A stretch of DNA of 64,000 bases from Paracoccus mutanolyticus (GTDB taxonomy: Bacteria > Pseudomonadota > Alphaproteobacteria > Rhodobacterales > Rhodobacteraceae): positions 806,001 through 870,000 of the forward strand of contig NZ_CP030239.1 in the NCBI RefSeq assembly GCF_003285265.1, written 5' to 3'. The translations under genes and the position numbers were made by a program. The notes below the pieces were generated by a model. That model saw only the letters and a list, made by a program, of their open reading frames with translations, made no database searches and had not been told where the DNA came from. Below are positions 1 to 9,338 of this stretch, piece after piece; position 1 is the first letter of the stretch; each line of letters opens with the position of its first letter.

Positions 1-607
1 TGATAATTCACCGTGGCCAGGAACTGGCTGGTATGCTCGGACCCCGCGCCGAAGCCGCCGACATCGGCATAGAGGATCGCCGACCACTGCGGCGCCAGCG
101 TGACATTGGCCCGCAGCGCGACGATGGGATCGACGAAATCCTTGCTGGGCGAGGCCGAGCGCGCGCCGCCCGCGACCGAATCCGGCCCTTGACCCGCCAG
201 GCGCGGGCACCGGCCAGCGCATCCAGCGTCATGCGGTCGTTCGAGACCGCCCGCCAGCCGGCCAGCAGCGTCAGCGAGCGCTGCGTGACCTTGCCCTCGG
301 CCGGCAGGCCCGGCGGCAGGGTGCCGGCCTTGGAACTTGTCGACCAGCTCAGATCGCCCATCAGCACCAGCCGGTCGCGCCGGGCGAAGCCCGACAGGAA
401 GAAGGCGCCGTCGGTATCCTCGAGCACTTCGGACAGCGACTTGTCGAAGGACAGCGTCGGCGCCCCGGCAAACGGCGTCACGTCGCCGCCCAGGCCCGCG
501 CCCCAGACATAGGGCGTGATCTGCCCCGACCAGTCCTGCGCCATGGCGGGGGCAAGCCCCGTGGAAAGCACCGCCGCGGCGGCCGCCAGGAATTTGCGCA
601 TCCTCAT
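1..607 (-). CDS. outer-membrane beta-barrel-like protein, partial and frameshifted
   Basis: The protein starts with a clear Sec signal peptide (MRMRKFLAAAAAVLSTGLAP, cleavage near AMA-QD) and continues with alternating aromatic and polar segments such as ITPYVWGAGLGGDV and LTLLAGWRAVSND, typical of a small outer-membrane barrel. After AWRVKGR (near position 183) the frame breaks. In the next frame the expected sequence resumes (SKDFVDPIVALRANV, then YADVGGFGAG) and runs off the window at position 1, so one base is probably missing there. The start codon overlaps the stop of the upstream amidohydrolase (ATGA), which suggests translational coupling. The precise family is not recognised; it resembles uncharacterised alphaproteobacterial outer-membrane proteins. 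Confidence 0.6.
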
Positions 608-2061
608 CCCCCCTGCAACTCGTTCTTGAACAGCCGGCCGTTCTTCATGATCAGCCGCAGATTGGCCGTATCGGCCAGCCAGTCGAGGCTCGCCTCGGTG
701 TCGCCGTCGATGACCAGAAGGTCGGCCAGCGCATCCTCGGCGATCACCCCCAGCCGCCCGTCATAGGGCGCGCGCCCGCCCGACAGCGCCAGCAGCGCGC
801 CGGCCGCGCCGGTCGCGCGATGCAGCGCCGCCAGCGGCGACATGAAGCGCGCGAGCTTCGCCAGCTGCCGACCCTGCGATTCGCCGCCGCCATACAGGAT
901 GTCGGTGCCGAAGGCCCAGTTGACCTTGTGCTTCTCGGCCCATTCGAAGGCCTGCACCGTGCCCTCGGCCACCGCCTTTTGCGCGGCGACGGCCTTGGGG
1001 TCGGTGTAGGTATTGGCGTCCTCGTCCTGGAGGAACGGCTGGATCGACCACCAGGTGCCGCGGTCGGCCATCATGCGCACGGTATCCTCGTCGGCCAGCT
1101 GGCCATGCTCGATGGACTTCACCCCGGCCTCGATGCAGCGGCGGATGCCGGGCGCGGTATAGACATGGGCGCAGACATAGGTGCCCCAATCGGCGGCCGC
1201 ATCCACGGCCGCCCGCATCTCGTCCAGGGTGAACTGAAGCGATTCCAACGGGTCGTATTGCGAGGCGACGCCGCCGCCGGCGCTGATCTTGATCTGGCTC
1301 GCGCCCTTCATCAGCTGCTCGCGCGTGCGGCGCAGCACCTCGGGCACGCCGTCGGCCAGCGCGGTCATGCCCTGCCGGGTCGCGTAATCCGCCGGATCCG
1401 AGGGCATCATCGGCAGCGCGTTCGAAAAGCGGAAATCGCCATGACCCGAGGTCTGCGACAGGATCGCGCCCGAGGGGAAGATCCGCGGCCCGGTCACCAC
1501 GCCGCGGTCGATGGCCGCCTGCAGCCCGAAGGCCGGGCCGCCGACGTCGCGGACCGTGGTGAAGCCGCGCATCAGCGTCGCGCCAGCCTGCTGGCCGGCG
1601 ATCAGGTGGACAAAGCCGATGTCCTGGGTCATCGCGGCGATCTGGCTGATGCCGCACAGCGTCGCATGCCAATGGGTGTCGATCAGGCCGGGGATGACCG
1701 TGCGTCCGCCGCAGTCGATGCGCTCGGCGTCCTGCGGCCCCTGCCCGGCCCCCGGCAGCGCGGCGATGCGGCCGGAATCGACCAGGATCTCGACCCCCTC
1801 GCGCAGGGACAGGGCCTGGCCGTCGAACAGCCGCAGGTTGGTCAGCAGCAGCGGCCTGGCCGGGGTCTGGGCGCGCAGTTCGCGCGGCGCCAGGCCGAAG
1901 CCCGCGAACATGCCGACCACCGCGGCCATGCCGCCGATCATCTGCCGGCGCGAGATGTCGGCCTCGATCCGGGCCATGGCGGCCAGTGTCTGGGGGCTGC
2001 CGCATTGGCAGAAACGCACCGCGCCGGTGCTTGCGACGGTTTCAAGGCAGGTCAGGCACAT
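604..2061 (-). CDS. metal-dependent amidohydrolase family protein, Tat-exported
   Basis: About 485 residues. The N-terminus carries Cys pairs (CLTC, then CQC) followed by a twin-arginine-like signal (SRRQMIGG and a hydrophobic run), so export by Tat is likely. The amidohydrolase fold follows: the metal ligands in DTHWHA (about residues 128-133), a carbamylated-lysine candidate in QIKISAGGG, His in CAHVYT and EHGQ, and the final Asp in FGTDILYGG. Members of this family hydrolyse amide or ester bonds in imidazolonepropionase-, prolidase- or Xaa-Pro-like substrates; the substrate here cannot be told from sequence. I chose the Met before CLTCLE because the Cys-rich leader is common in these proteins; an earlier Met at 2094 is possible. 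It overlaps the outer-membrane gene by 4 bases. Confidence 0.8.
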   Translation of the reverse strand: MCLTCLETVASTGAVRFCQCGSPQTLAAMARIEADISRRQMIGGMAAVVGMFAGFGLAPRELRAQTPARPLLLTNLRLFDGQALSLREGVEILVDSGRIAALPGAGQGPQDAERIDCGGRTVIPGLIDTHWHATLCGISQIAAMTQDIGFVHLIAGQQAGATLMRGFTTVRDVGGPAFGLQAAIDRGVVTGPRIFPSGAILSQTSGHGDFRFSNALPMMPSDPADYATRQGMTALADGVPEVLRRTREQLMKGASQIKISAGGGVASQYDPLESLQFTLDEMRAAVDAAADWGTYVCAHVYTAPGIRRCIEAGVKSIEHGQLADEDTVRMMADRGTWWSIQPFLQDEDANTYTDPKAVAAQKAVAEGTVQAFEWAEKHKVNWAFGTDILYGGGESQGRQLAKLARFMSPLAALHRATGAAGALLALSGGRAPYDGRLGVIAEDALADLLVIDGDTEASLDWLADTANLRLIMKNGRLFKNELQGG

Positions 2062-2172
2062 GCGCGCTCCGTATGTCGAGACGGCCCGCGTCACCCGACC
2101 CGCGGCGATGCGAACATATCAGGCTTATCTGTCGTTGCTGGCAACAGGATTTCCGCGGCGACCGCGCTTGCC

Positions 2173-2619
2173 CTAGCGCGGCTGCACGCGCACCGCCGCC
2201 GCCATGACCCGGTCCAGCGCCTGCAGGAATCGCGCGCGGTCGGCCTTGGAGAATGCCGCGCCGCTGCCTTGCCGGAACGGGTCGGCCGTGCGCAGGTCCT
2301 GCATCATGTCCTCGGCGAGCGACCGGAATCCCGCGCCGCGTTTCTCCACCTGGTCCACGATGTCGAGAAGATCCTTCAGGGAACGGGCCAGGCGATCGTA
2401 CTTCGTCACCGTCACCACGTCGCCCGGCCGCAACTGATCGAGCAGCCGGTCGGCCACGGCCGGGCCCTCGGGCACGATCTGCAGGGACACGAAGGGGTTC
2501 GGCGACGGGCGCAGCCCGCCGTTGCAGACCAGGACCATCGGCAGGCGCAGGCGGGTGGCGACGCGCTCGGCCTCGGCCTTGACCGGGCAGGCGTCGGCGT
2601 CGATGTAAAGCGTGGTCAT
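2173..2619 (-). CDS. DUF188 (YaiI/YqxD) protein with an internal serine-recombinase-like segment
   Basis: The first ~57 residues are a normal DUF188 protein ([20 protein letters not shown]; the DADACP motif is diagnostic of this PIN-like nuclease-related family), and residues from ~104 on ([17 protein letters not shown]) are its normal C-terminus. Residues ~58-103 are different. They read [30 protein letters not shown] and [11 protein letters not shown], which is the middle of a Tn3/resolvase-type serine recombinase catalytic domain, including the conserved DRLARS arginines. The family's expected TxDxPLA segment is missing. The exchange keeps the frame and the usual length (148 aa). The DUF188 function is probably lost; the recombinase piece lacks its catalytic serine. 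It could be a real gene-conversion scar or an assembly chimera. Confidence 0.8.
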   Translation of the reverse strand: MTTLYIDADACPVKAEAERVATRLRLPMVLVCNGGLRPSPNPFVSLQIVPEGPAVADRLLDQLRPGDVVTVTKYDRLARSLKDLLDIVDQVEKRGAGFRSLAEDMMQDLRTADPFRQGSGAAFSKADRARFLQALDRVMAAAVRVQPR

Positions 2620-2637
2620 GGGCGGGCTCCGGGTTGG

Positions 2638-2664
2638 AAAAGCCCCGCGCAAGGGCGGGGCTTT
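2638..2664 (-). terminator. rho-independent terminator after the cyclophilin pair
   Basis: A 10-11 bp near-perfect stem (AAAGCCCCGC with GCGGGGCTTT) with a short loop lies between the downstream cyclophilin stop (2687) and the DUF188 start. On the minus strand the stem is followed by T residues. It is also readable in the other direction. Confidence 0.7.
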
Positions 2665-2686
2665 CGGCTGTGGGCAGGGGCCGGGA

Positions 2687-3280
2687 TCACTCCTCGACCG
2701 TGACCTTCAGCATGTAGTCGGGATCGACCACCGCGCCATTGGCGGCCGGGTCGCCCTTCTTGATCGCGTTCAGCACATCCCAGCCGTCGACCAGCTGGCC
2801 GACGACGGTATACTGCCCGTCCAGGAAATCGGCCGGGGCCAGGTCGATGAAGAACTGGCTGTTGGCGCTGTTCGGGTCCTGCGAGCGCGCCATGCCCACC
2901 GTGCCGCGTTGAAAGCTCACGTCGTTGAACTCGGCCGCAAGGTCGGGCAGGTCCGAGCCGCCCATGCCGGCCCGCGCCGTGTCCGCGCCATGCTTGCCAT
3001 AGGCCACGTCACCGGTCTGGGCCATGAAGCCTTCGAGCACGCGATGGAACACCACCCCGTCATAGGCGCCCGACTTGGCCAGCCCCGTCAGGCGCTCGAC
3101 ATGCTTGGGGGCCTTCTCGGGGTAAAGGTCCAGGACGATCCTACCCTTGGGCGCGCCCGAGGCGTCGGCGACCTCGATCACCAGGTTCGGGCCGGGGCCG
3201 TCGGTGACGCCGGGAAGCCCTTCGGCCTGGGCCGCGCCGGCGGCCAGGACCAGCGCGGGGATCAGCGCCTTACGCCACAT
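2687..3280 (-). CDS. peptidyl-prolyl cis-trans isomerase, cyclophilin type, periplasmic
   Basis: This 197-residue protein begins with a Sec signal peptide ([19 protein letters not shown]) and then a cyclophilin domain. The family signatures [14 protein letters not shown] (active-site Arg/Phe/Gln region) and [13 protein letters not shown] are clear. It catalyses proline cis-trans isomerisation, here in the periplasm. It lies immediately downstream of a second, cytoplasmic cyclophilin, and its start overlaps that gene's stop by 11 bases, so the two form an operon that arose by duplication. A terminator follows. Confidence 0.9.
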   Translation of the reverse strand: MWRKALIPALVLAAGAAQAEGLPGVTDGPGPNLVIEVADASGAPKGRIVLDLYPEKAPKHVERLTGLAKSGAYDGVVFHRVLEGFMAQTGDVAYGKHGADTARAGMGGSDLPDLAAEFNDVSFQRGTVGMARSQDPNSANSQFFIDLAPADFLDGQYTVVGQLVDGWDVLNAIKKGDPAANGAVVDPDYMLKVTVEE

Positions 3281-3779
3281 CGGCAGCCACCTTGACCGAG
3301 ATCATGCGGTCGGGGTTCGCCGGCGGCTCGCCGCGGGCGATCTTGTCCACCGCCTCCATGCCCGAGACGACCCGGCCATAGACCGTGTATTGCCCGTTCA
3401 GGAAATGGTTGTCGCTGAAATTGATGAAGAACTGGCTGTTGGCGCTGTTCGGGTTCATCGAGCGCGCGGCGCCGAGCGTTCCCCGGTCATGCGGCAGGCG
3501 CGAGAACTCGGCCGGCAGGTCCGGCAGGTCCGACCCGCCCGTGCCCGCGCGGCCGGGATTGTAGCCCTGCTCCATATTGGCGTGCTCCACGTCGCCGGTC
3601 TGGGCCATGAAACCCTCGATCACGCGGTGGAAGGCCACGTTGTCGTATTTTCCGGCGCGGGCCAGCTCTTTCATCCGCTCGACATGCTTGGGCGCCACGT
3701 CGGGCAAAAGCTCGATGACGACGGGGCCGTCCTTCAGCTCGATGATCACCGTGTTCTCGGGATCCTTGATCTCGGCCAT
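3270..3779 (-). CDS. ppiB: peptidyl-prolyl cis-trans isomerase, cyclophilin type, cytoplasmic
   Basis: A 169-residue cyclophilin without signal peptide. Signatures are [17 protein letters not shown], a [12 protein letters not shown] segment and [13 protein letters not shown]. It should fold proline-containing proteins in the cytoplasm. The start at MAEIKDPEN is chosen because the upstream in-frame extension has no family resemblance. It is the first gene of the two-cyclophilin operon and is divergent from pgk, with about 165 bases between them. Confidence 0.9.
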   Translation of the reverse strand: MAEIKDPENTVIIELKDGPVVIELLPDVAPKHVERMKELARAGKYDNVAFHRVIEGFMAQTGDVEHANMEQGYNPGRAGTGGSDLPDLPAEFSRLPHDRGTLGAARSMNPNSANSQFFINFSDNHFLNGQYTVYGRVVSGMEAVDKIARGEPPANPDRMISVKVAADVA

Positions 3780-3944
3780 GGGGGTTCTCCTTCTGATGGC
3801 TCGGGGGTCAGGCATAAGCGTTTCGTCACAGCCATACAACGCCGCCATTGCGCACGGGTTCGGAACCGGCGCAGGTTGACGGCAATGTCATCTTGCGGGA
3901 CAACCGCCCACGGCAGCGTGAGGCCCATCAGGAAAGGGAGACCC

Positions 3945-5141
3945 ATGGCGGATTTCAACACGATCGACGACCTCGACCTTGATGGCAAGGTGGTCCTGAC
4001 CCGCGTGGACGTGAACGTCCCGGTGGAAAACGGACAGGTGACCGACGCCACCCGGATCGAAAAGATCGTGCCGACGGTCAAGGACATCCAGGCGCGGGGC
4101 GGCATCCCGGTCCTGCTGGCCCATTTCGACCGGCCCAAGGGCAAGCGTGTCGATGCGATGAGCCTGAAGGTCGTCATCCCCGCGCTGGAAAAGGCCCTGG
4201 GCCAGACCGTCAAGTTCGCCGACGAGGCCATCGGCGGTCCCGCCAAGCGCGTCGTGGCCGACCTGCGCCCCGGCGACGTGGCCCTGCTGGAAAACACCCG
4301 CTTCTATCCCGGCGAAGAGGCGAACGATCCCACCTTCGCCGCCTCGCTGGCCGCGCTGGGGCAGGCCTATGTCAATGACGCATTCTCGGCCGCGCACCGG
4401 GCCCATGCCTCGACCGAAGGGATCGCGCGGCTGCTGCCCTCGGCCGCGGGGCGGCTGATGGAGGCGGAACTCAAGGCGCTGGACGCGGCGCTTGGCAATC
4501 CGCAACGCCCGGTCGTCGCGGTGGTGGGCGGGGCCAAGGTCTCGACCAAGCTGGACCTGCTGGGCAACCTGATCTCCAAGGTGGACCACCTGGTGATCGG
4601 CGGCGGCATGGCCAACACCTTCCTGGTGGCCCAGGGCATCGAGGTCGGCACGTCGCTGGCCGAACGCGACATGGCCGACACCGCGCGCGAGATCCTGGAC
4701 AAGGCCCAGGGTGCAGGCTGCGCGATTCACCTGCCGGTCGACGTGGTGGTGGCGCGCGAGTTCAAGGCCGGAGCCGAGAACGAGACGGTCGCCGCGACCG
4801 CCTGCCCGGCCGATGCGATGATCCTGGACGCCGGGCCGCAGACCGTGGCGAAGATCCGCGAGGTCTTCGAGGCCTCGCGCACGCTGATCTGGAACGGCCC
4901 GCTGGGCGCCTTCGAGATCGCGCCCTTCGACGCCGCGACCAATGCCGCCGCGCAAGAGGCGGCGCGGCTGACGCGCGAAGGCAAGCTGATTTCCGTGGCC
5001 GGCGGCGGCGATACGGTCGCGGCGCTGAACAAGGCCGGGGTCGCGGGCGACTTCACCTTCATCTCGACCGCCGGCGGCGCCTTCCTGGAATGGATGGAGG
5101 GCAAGGTACTGCCCGGTGTCGCGGCGCTGGAACGGCGCTGA
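3945..5141 (+). CDS. pgk: phosphoglycerate kinase
   Basis: A complete 398-residue PGK, the usual bacterial length. It transfers phosphate between 1,3-bisphosphoglycerate and ADP in glycolysis and gluconeogenesis. Visible signatures are [14 protein letters not shown] near the N-terminus (residues ~20-33), [12 protein letters not shown] in substrate binding, the [10 protein letters not shown] nucleotide-domain motif and the C-terminal [12 protein letters not shown] and [13 protein letters not shown]. The start ATG follows a purine-rich ribosome site (GGAAAGGGAG). A strong terminator follows the stop. Confidence 0.97.
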   Translation: MADFNTIDDLDLDGKVVLTRVDVNVPVENGQVTDATRIEKIVPTVKDIQARGGIPVLLAHFDRPKGKRVDAMSLKVVIPALEKALGQTVKFADEAIGGPAKRVVADLRPGDVALLENTRFYPGEEANDPTFAASLAALGQAYVNDAFSAAHRAHASTEGIARLLPSAAGRLMEAELKALDAALGNPQRPVVAVVGGAKVSTKLDLLGNLISKVDHLVIGGGMANTFLVAQGIEVGTSLAERDMADTAREILDKAQGAGCAIHLPVDVVVAREFKAGAENETVAATACPADAMILDAGPQTVAKIREVFEASRTLIWNGPLGAFEIAPFDAATNAAAQEAARLTREGKLISVAGGGDTVAALNKAGVAGDFTFISTAGGAFLEWMEGKVLPGVAALERR

Positions 5142-5165
5142 TCCCCTTGGGCAGCCATGAAGGAA

Positions 5166-5189
5166 GGGGGCCGTCGAGGCCCCCTTTTT
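5166..5189 (+). terminator. rho-independent terminator of pgk
   Basis: A GGGGGCC / GGCCCCC stem with a 5-base loop is followed by five T residues, starting 24 bases after the pgk stop. Confidence 0.85.
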
Positions 5190-5210
5190 CATTCGCGCTA
5201 GTTGGCCGCG

Positions 5211-5471
5211 CTAGTTGGCCGCCGGCTGGGCCGGTTCGGGCGGTGCGCCCGTGGCCGGCGTTCCGGGCGCGGGCGAGCCTTCGCGCACGTTTTCGGCGCC
5301 GCCGGCCGGGGCCTGCGTGGATTCGATGCGGCTGACATCGCCTTCCTCGCGCGGCTCGGCGCCCATCCACCAGAACCAGGCGGCGGCGGCGGCAAGAAGC
5401 GCCACGGCGATGCCGATGATCGGGCCGGGATGGCGCCTCGCGGCGCGTTCGGGTTCGGTGTTGTGGGACAT
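5211..5471 (-). CDS. small single-pass membrane protein, unknown function
   Basis: An 86-residue protein not recognised as any family. A basic, hydrophilic start (EPERAARRHPGP) is followed by one membrane helix (about residues 17-36, IIGIAVALLAAAAAWFWWMG) and a low-complexity tail rich in Ala, Pro, Gly and Glu. This suggests an inner-membrane anchor with a short periplasmic tail. It lies between pgk and ftsY on the opposite strand. A direct repeat (CTAGTTGGCCGC twice, 5199-5222) covers its stop codon. Confidence 0.6.
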   Translation of the reverse strand: MSHNTEPERAARRHPGPIIGIAVALLAAAAAWFWWMGAEPREEGDVSRIESTQAPAGGAENVREGSPAPGTPATGAPPEPAQPAAN

Positions 5472-5594
5472 GGCATCCTCCTTGTCGCTGTCAACGCGGG
5501 CTGTGCGCGCGGGTTCCGGCAGGGCGGCGATGCTGCCCTTTTCCTTTCGGCGCGGAAAGCCTAGGTTCTGGGCCACAGGAACAAGGGTGGGCTG

Positions 5595-6716
5595 ATGTCT
5601 TTCTTCTCGAAACTGCGCGACCGGCTGACGCGGTCCTCGTCCAAGATCGGCGCGGGGCTTGAGGATATCGTCTCGGAAGGCGCGGATCAGGAACAGCCGG
5701 TGCCCGGCCGGGCGGAACCGCCCATGACCGAGGGGCTGGCCCCCGCCCCGGCGCCCACGGCCCAGCCCATGCCGGTGCGGCTGCCCGAGCCGGCCGAGCC
5801 TGCGGCCGATCCGGCGGCCCCCGCCGCGCGCCCCGGCCTGCTGGGCCGCCTGTTCGGGGGCGGGGCCGCTGTCGCCGAGCCCCGGCGCGAACTGGACGAC
5901 GAGATGCTGGAAAGCCTGGAGGACATGCTGGTCCAGGCCGACATGGGGGTGGAAACCGCCCTGCGCGTCACCGCCAACATCGCCGAAGGGCGGATGGGGC
6001 GGCGCATCTCGGCCACCGAGCTCAAGGAACTGCTGGCCGGAGAGATCGCCCGGATCATGGAGCCGGTCGCCAAGCCGCTGCCGATCTATCCCAAGCGGCC
6101 GCAGGTGGTGCTGGTGGTGGGGGTGAACGGATCGGGCAAGACCACGACCATCGGCAAGCTCGCCAGCCAGTTCAAGGCGGCGGGCAAGAACGTGGTGATC
6201 GCGGCGGGCGATACCTTTCGCGCGGCGGCGGTGGAACAGTTGCAGGTCTGGGGCAGGCGCGCGGGCGTTCCGGTGATGACCGCGCCCGAGGGCTCGGACC
6301 CTGCGAGCCTGGCCTATGACGCGATGAACCGGGCCGAGGCCGAGGGCGCCGACCTGCTGATGATCGACACCGCCGGCCGGCTGCAGAACCGCCAGGACCT
6401 GATGGAGGAACTGGCCAAGATCGTCCGCGTCATCCGCAAGAAGGACCCCTCGGCGCCGCACAACACCCTGCTGGTGCTGGACGCGACCACCGGGCAGAAC
6501 GCACTGAGCCAGGTCGAGACCTTCCAGAAGCTGGCCGATGTGTCGGGGCTGGTCATGACCAAGCTGGACGGGACGGCCCGCGGCGGCGTGCTGGTGGCGC
6601 TGGCCGACCGCTTCGGCCTGCCGATCCATGCGATCGGCGTCGGCGAGCAGATCGACGACCTGGACGCCTTCGACGCGCGGGACTTTGCCCGCGCGCTGGT
6701 GGGCCTGGGGGAATAA
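5595..6716 (+). CDS. ftsY: signal recognition particle receptor FtsY
   Basis: A 373-residue SRP-family GTPase that docks ribosome-SRP complexes at the membrane. The N-terminal ~85 residues are acidic and Pro/Ala-rich (the membrane-associating A domain, short as in alphaproteobacteria). The N domain follows, then the G domain with GVNGSGKTTTIGKL (~residue 174), DTFRAAAVEQL, DTAGRLQN (~257) and TKLDGTARGG (~321). It ends with the conserved GVGEQIDDL and FARAL segment. A G/C hairpin follows the stop. Confidence 0.97.
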   Translation: MSFFSKLRDRLTRSSSKIGAGLEDIVSEGADQEQPVPGRAEPPMTEGLAPAPAPTAQPMPVRLPEPAEPAADPAAPAARPGLLGRLFGGGAAVAEPRRELDDEMLESLEDMLVQADMGVETALRVTANIAEGRMGRRISATELKELLAGEIARIMEPVAKPLPIYPKRPQVVLVVGVNGSGKTTTIGKLASQFKAAGKNVVIAAGDTFRAAAVEQLQVWGRRAGVPVMTAPEGSDPASLAYDAMNRAEAEGADLLMIDTAGRLQNRQDLMEELAKIVRVIRKKDPSAPHNTLLVLDATTGQNALSQVETFQKLADVSGLVMTKLDGTARGGVLVALADRFGLPIHAIGVGEQIDDLDAFDARDFARALVGLGE

Positions 6717-6739
6717 GGCGGGGGGACGCCCCCCCCGCC
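6717..6739 (+). terminator. hairpin between convergent ftsY and phytase-like gene
   Basis: A 9 bp perfect stem GGCGGGGGG / CCCCCCGCC with a 5-base loop starts directly after the ftsY stop. There is no T run, so it may act bidirectionally or only stabilise the 3' end. Confidence 0.5.
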
Positions 6740-6748
6740 CTGCCCGGC

Positions 6749-8902
6749 CTATTGGGCCGCCGTCTGGGTCTCGAGGCCGAAGGACCAGAACAGCGTCTCG
6801 CCCGAGGCATCGTCCACGCCGTCGTTGTCGGTTACGACCCAGACCGTGCCGTCGGGCGATATCGCCATGCCCTCGACCTTGTCCTGGACATAGCCGTTCC
6901 AGCGCTTGAGATCGGGGATCAGGTCGCGGACCACCTGCTTGTCGACCAGCGGCAGGTCGCCCCCAAGCGCGGCGGGCTTCAGCCCGTCCAGCGCAACCGA
7001 AGTCACCTGTTTCAGCCGCGCCTTGTCGCCGATCAGGTTGTCGCGTTCGATCGGTACAGGCGATCGTAGGTGAAGCGCGTCTCGACCCGACCTGCCCCAC
7101 TGCCAACCTGCTTACGCGTCACTCGGTTCAGCGCGTCATAGGTGAAAGCAATGACCTGGCCCTTGGCGTCGGTCTGGCGCAGCAGGTTGTTGTTGGCATC
7201 ATAGGTCATGGTCCAAAGACCGAGGCCGGGATCATCGGAGGTCAGCCGGTGGCGCCGGCGGTCAGTTCAGTGGGCAGTTCGACCTGGGCCAGAACCGCGC
7301 CCGCGCCGTTCACATGCAGGATGCGGTGCGTCAGGCCCTTTTCGGCATTGCCTTCGCTGGCCAGCCAGAAGCCGCCCTGCCCATCCGCGGCGATCCCTTC
7401 AAGGTCGAGCCCGGCGGCGGGCTTGCCCCCTTCGGTCACGGTGATCTTTTGCGTGATGCGCGCCGGGGTCGTGCCGGTCTGGATGCGGTAGATCGCCGGC
7501 TGGTCCTTGTAGACGCTGTCGCTGACGGCATAAAGCACCGCCGGATCGGCCGGATCGACGGTCAGGCCCGACAGCGCGCCCCAGCCGATCACCTCGTCCG
7601 AGATCAGGGCGGGATAGGCCGGCGCGCCTTCGGCCCGTTCAAAGATCATCACATGGGCCCGGGCGCCGCCGTCCTCGCCCAGGTCGGTTTCGTTGGCGCT
7701 GGCGAACAGGTTGCGCTGCGGGATCGCAACCAGCCCTTCGGGCCCGATGCCCGAAGGCAGGATCTGTTTCAGGCTGGGATTCGCCGGGTCCGCCACGTCA
7801 TAGGCCGCGATGGCGCTGCCGCGTTCCGAACCGACGAACAGCAGCTTCTGGCCGTCGAACTCGGCGTATTTCAGCGCCTCGGGCTCGACGCCCTTCTTGT
7901 CCGACCGCTTTTCGGGGTAGTGGCCGATGCGGATCAGCTCGTGTTCGAAGGCGGGGCCGGATTCGTGGACGACCGTGCCGTTGCGGTTCCAGATGGTGAA
8001 GCCGCGCGAGCCGCCCTTGTAATCCCCCTCGTTCGCGGTGGCGAAATGGTCGTTGTCGAGCCAGGCCACGGTGTCGGGTTCGCGCGGCACGCCCCGCAGG
8101 CTGCCGGTAAAGTCCAGCTTGCCGTCCTTTTCGGTGTCGATGCCGTCCAGATCGACCGTGCCGGCACTGAAATGCGCGGCAATGGTGCCGTCGGCGCCGA
8201 TCACCGCGATATGGTTGTTTTCCTGCAGCGTGACGACCAGATCGCCATCGGCGTTGAAATCGAGATATTCCGGCTCGGGATCGTCGCCGCCCTCGGCGGC
8301 GAGGCCGGTCAGGTCGATCCGCTCAAGGTTCGCGCAATCGACCTGGCCGTCCTTGACCGGCAGGCGGACGACAAAGCCGGCCGGCATCTGCGGCAGGGCG
8401 CCGTCGTTCACGTCCTCGTCGCGCTCGTTCTCGATGGCCACGGCGATCATGTCGTGGCGGGGCGACAGCGCGACCGAGTCGGGCTGCCCGCCCAGATCGC
8501 AGGTCGCCACGATCCGCTTGCTGCCCAGATCGACCGAAGCCAGCACGCCCGAGGGCTGGGTAAAGCTGTCCGAGGTGTTGACGCCGACGAAGGCGGTCTT
8601 GTCCAGCACCACGGTGGTGGTGGGCTCGCCCGGCATGGCGATGTTGCCCAGGGGTTTCGGCGCGCGGGGATCGGCGATGTCGATCAGGCCGATCGCCTTC
8701 AGCGGGCTGTCGGAATAGATCAGCATCATGCCGTCGGGCGTGGCGGTCATGATCTCGGCCGAGGTTCGCGCGCGCGGTCCGCGCCCGCCGCCATGTTGTC
8801 GGCGGTGGCAAAGCTTGCGATGCGGTTGAAGACGGGATCGGCGGCGGCCGGCATGGCGGCGGCCAGGGCGATCAGCGAACAGAAGGTCAGGCGGAAGGGC
8901 AT
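6749..8902 (-). pseudogene. esterase-like/phytase-like beta-propeller protein, broken by a frameshift and a foreign patch
   Basis: The gene starts at 8902 with a signal peptide (MPFRLTFCSLIALAAAMPAA), shifts frame near 8770, then runs about 500 residues as an alkaline-phosphatase/phytase-like propeller (choice-of-anchor, esterase-like activity of phytase family; e.g. VAWLDNDHFATANEGDY, GIGPEGLVAIPQRNLFASAN, AGLDLEGIAADGQGGFW). It stops at 7242. The true C-terminus (DNLIGDKARLKQVTSVALDG, then VEGMAISPDGTVWVVTDNDG) resumes in another frame from ~7048 to 6749. The ~200 bases between are an unrelated YD-repeat fragment. The intact protein would be periplasmic and might hydrolyse phosphoesters. 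Confidence 0.8.
7049..7248 (-). other. Rhs/YD-repeat gene fragment inside the phytase-like gene
   Basis: Read on the minus strand in a frame different from the host gene, this stretch encodes two successive YD repeats: WTMTYDANNNLLRQTDAKGQ, then FTYDALNRVTRKQVGSG and TRFTYDRL. These are hallmarks of Rhs/teneurin-like wall-associated or polymorphic-toxin proteins. There is no start, stop or flanking repeat, so it is a scrap. It replaces part of the host gene rather than simply being added. Confidence 0.8.
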
Positions 8903-8987
8903 GGAAATCCTTGAGTTTCGGTTTCCGCCGGGATGTCGCCCCCCGATGTAACAGGGGCTTGTCGCCCCCGTGACCGTTCCGTGACGA

Positions 8988-9338
8988 TCAGCCCCGGACC
9001 ACCAGCCGGACCTCGCGGATCGCGGTTTTCAGGCGGACGCGCGTCTCGACCGGCTCGCGCGCGAGCGCATCGAGGATGGCGCGCATGTCGCCGCGCAGCC
9101 CGTGCAACTGGTCGACCAGCGACAGCACCAGGTTCAGCGCCTCTTCGTCCAGGTGATAGCCTTCGGCCAGGTCGGCGACCAGGTGCAGCCGGGCCAGGTC
9201 GATGTCGCGAAACAGCGGGCCGTGGTCGGACTGGACCGGCACCACCACGCCCGCGGCGATATAGCGGTCGATCTGCTCGGAGGACAGCTCCGGCAGTTCG
9301 GCCAGGACCTCGGCCAAGGTGTGAAGCCTGCGCGTCAT
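8988..9338 (-). CDS. cbpM: chaperone modulator CbpM-like protein
   Basis: A 116-residue protein with an N-terminal MerR-like helical segment (VLAELPELSSEQIDRYIAAG) followed by a hydrophobic core (LFRDIDLARLHLVADLAEGY) and a C-terminal helix. This matches the CbpM family, which binds and inhibits the J-domain of CbpA. Its start codon overlaps the stop of the J-protein gene upstream by 4 bases (ATGA), the standard cbpA-cbpM arrangement, and this supports the assignment. Confidence 0.8.
   Translation of the reverse strand: MTRRLHTLAEVLAELPELSSEQIDRYIAAGVVVPVQSDHGPLFRDIDLARLHLVADLAEGYHLDEEALNLVLSLVDQLHGLRGDMRAILDALAREPVETRVRLKTAIREVRLVVRG

Noticed and set aside
2311..2448. A serine recombinase gene marking a transposon or integron
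   Set aside because: Only ~46 residues are present, without the catalytic serine, the DNA-binding domain or res sites.
820..2703. A 627-residue plus-strand frame across the amidohydrolase and DUF188 genes
   Set aside because: Composition is His/Arg/Gly-rich shadow sequence; the minus strand carries clear conserved proteins.
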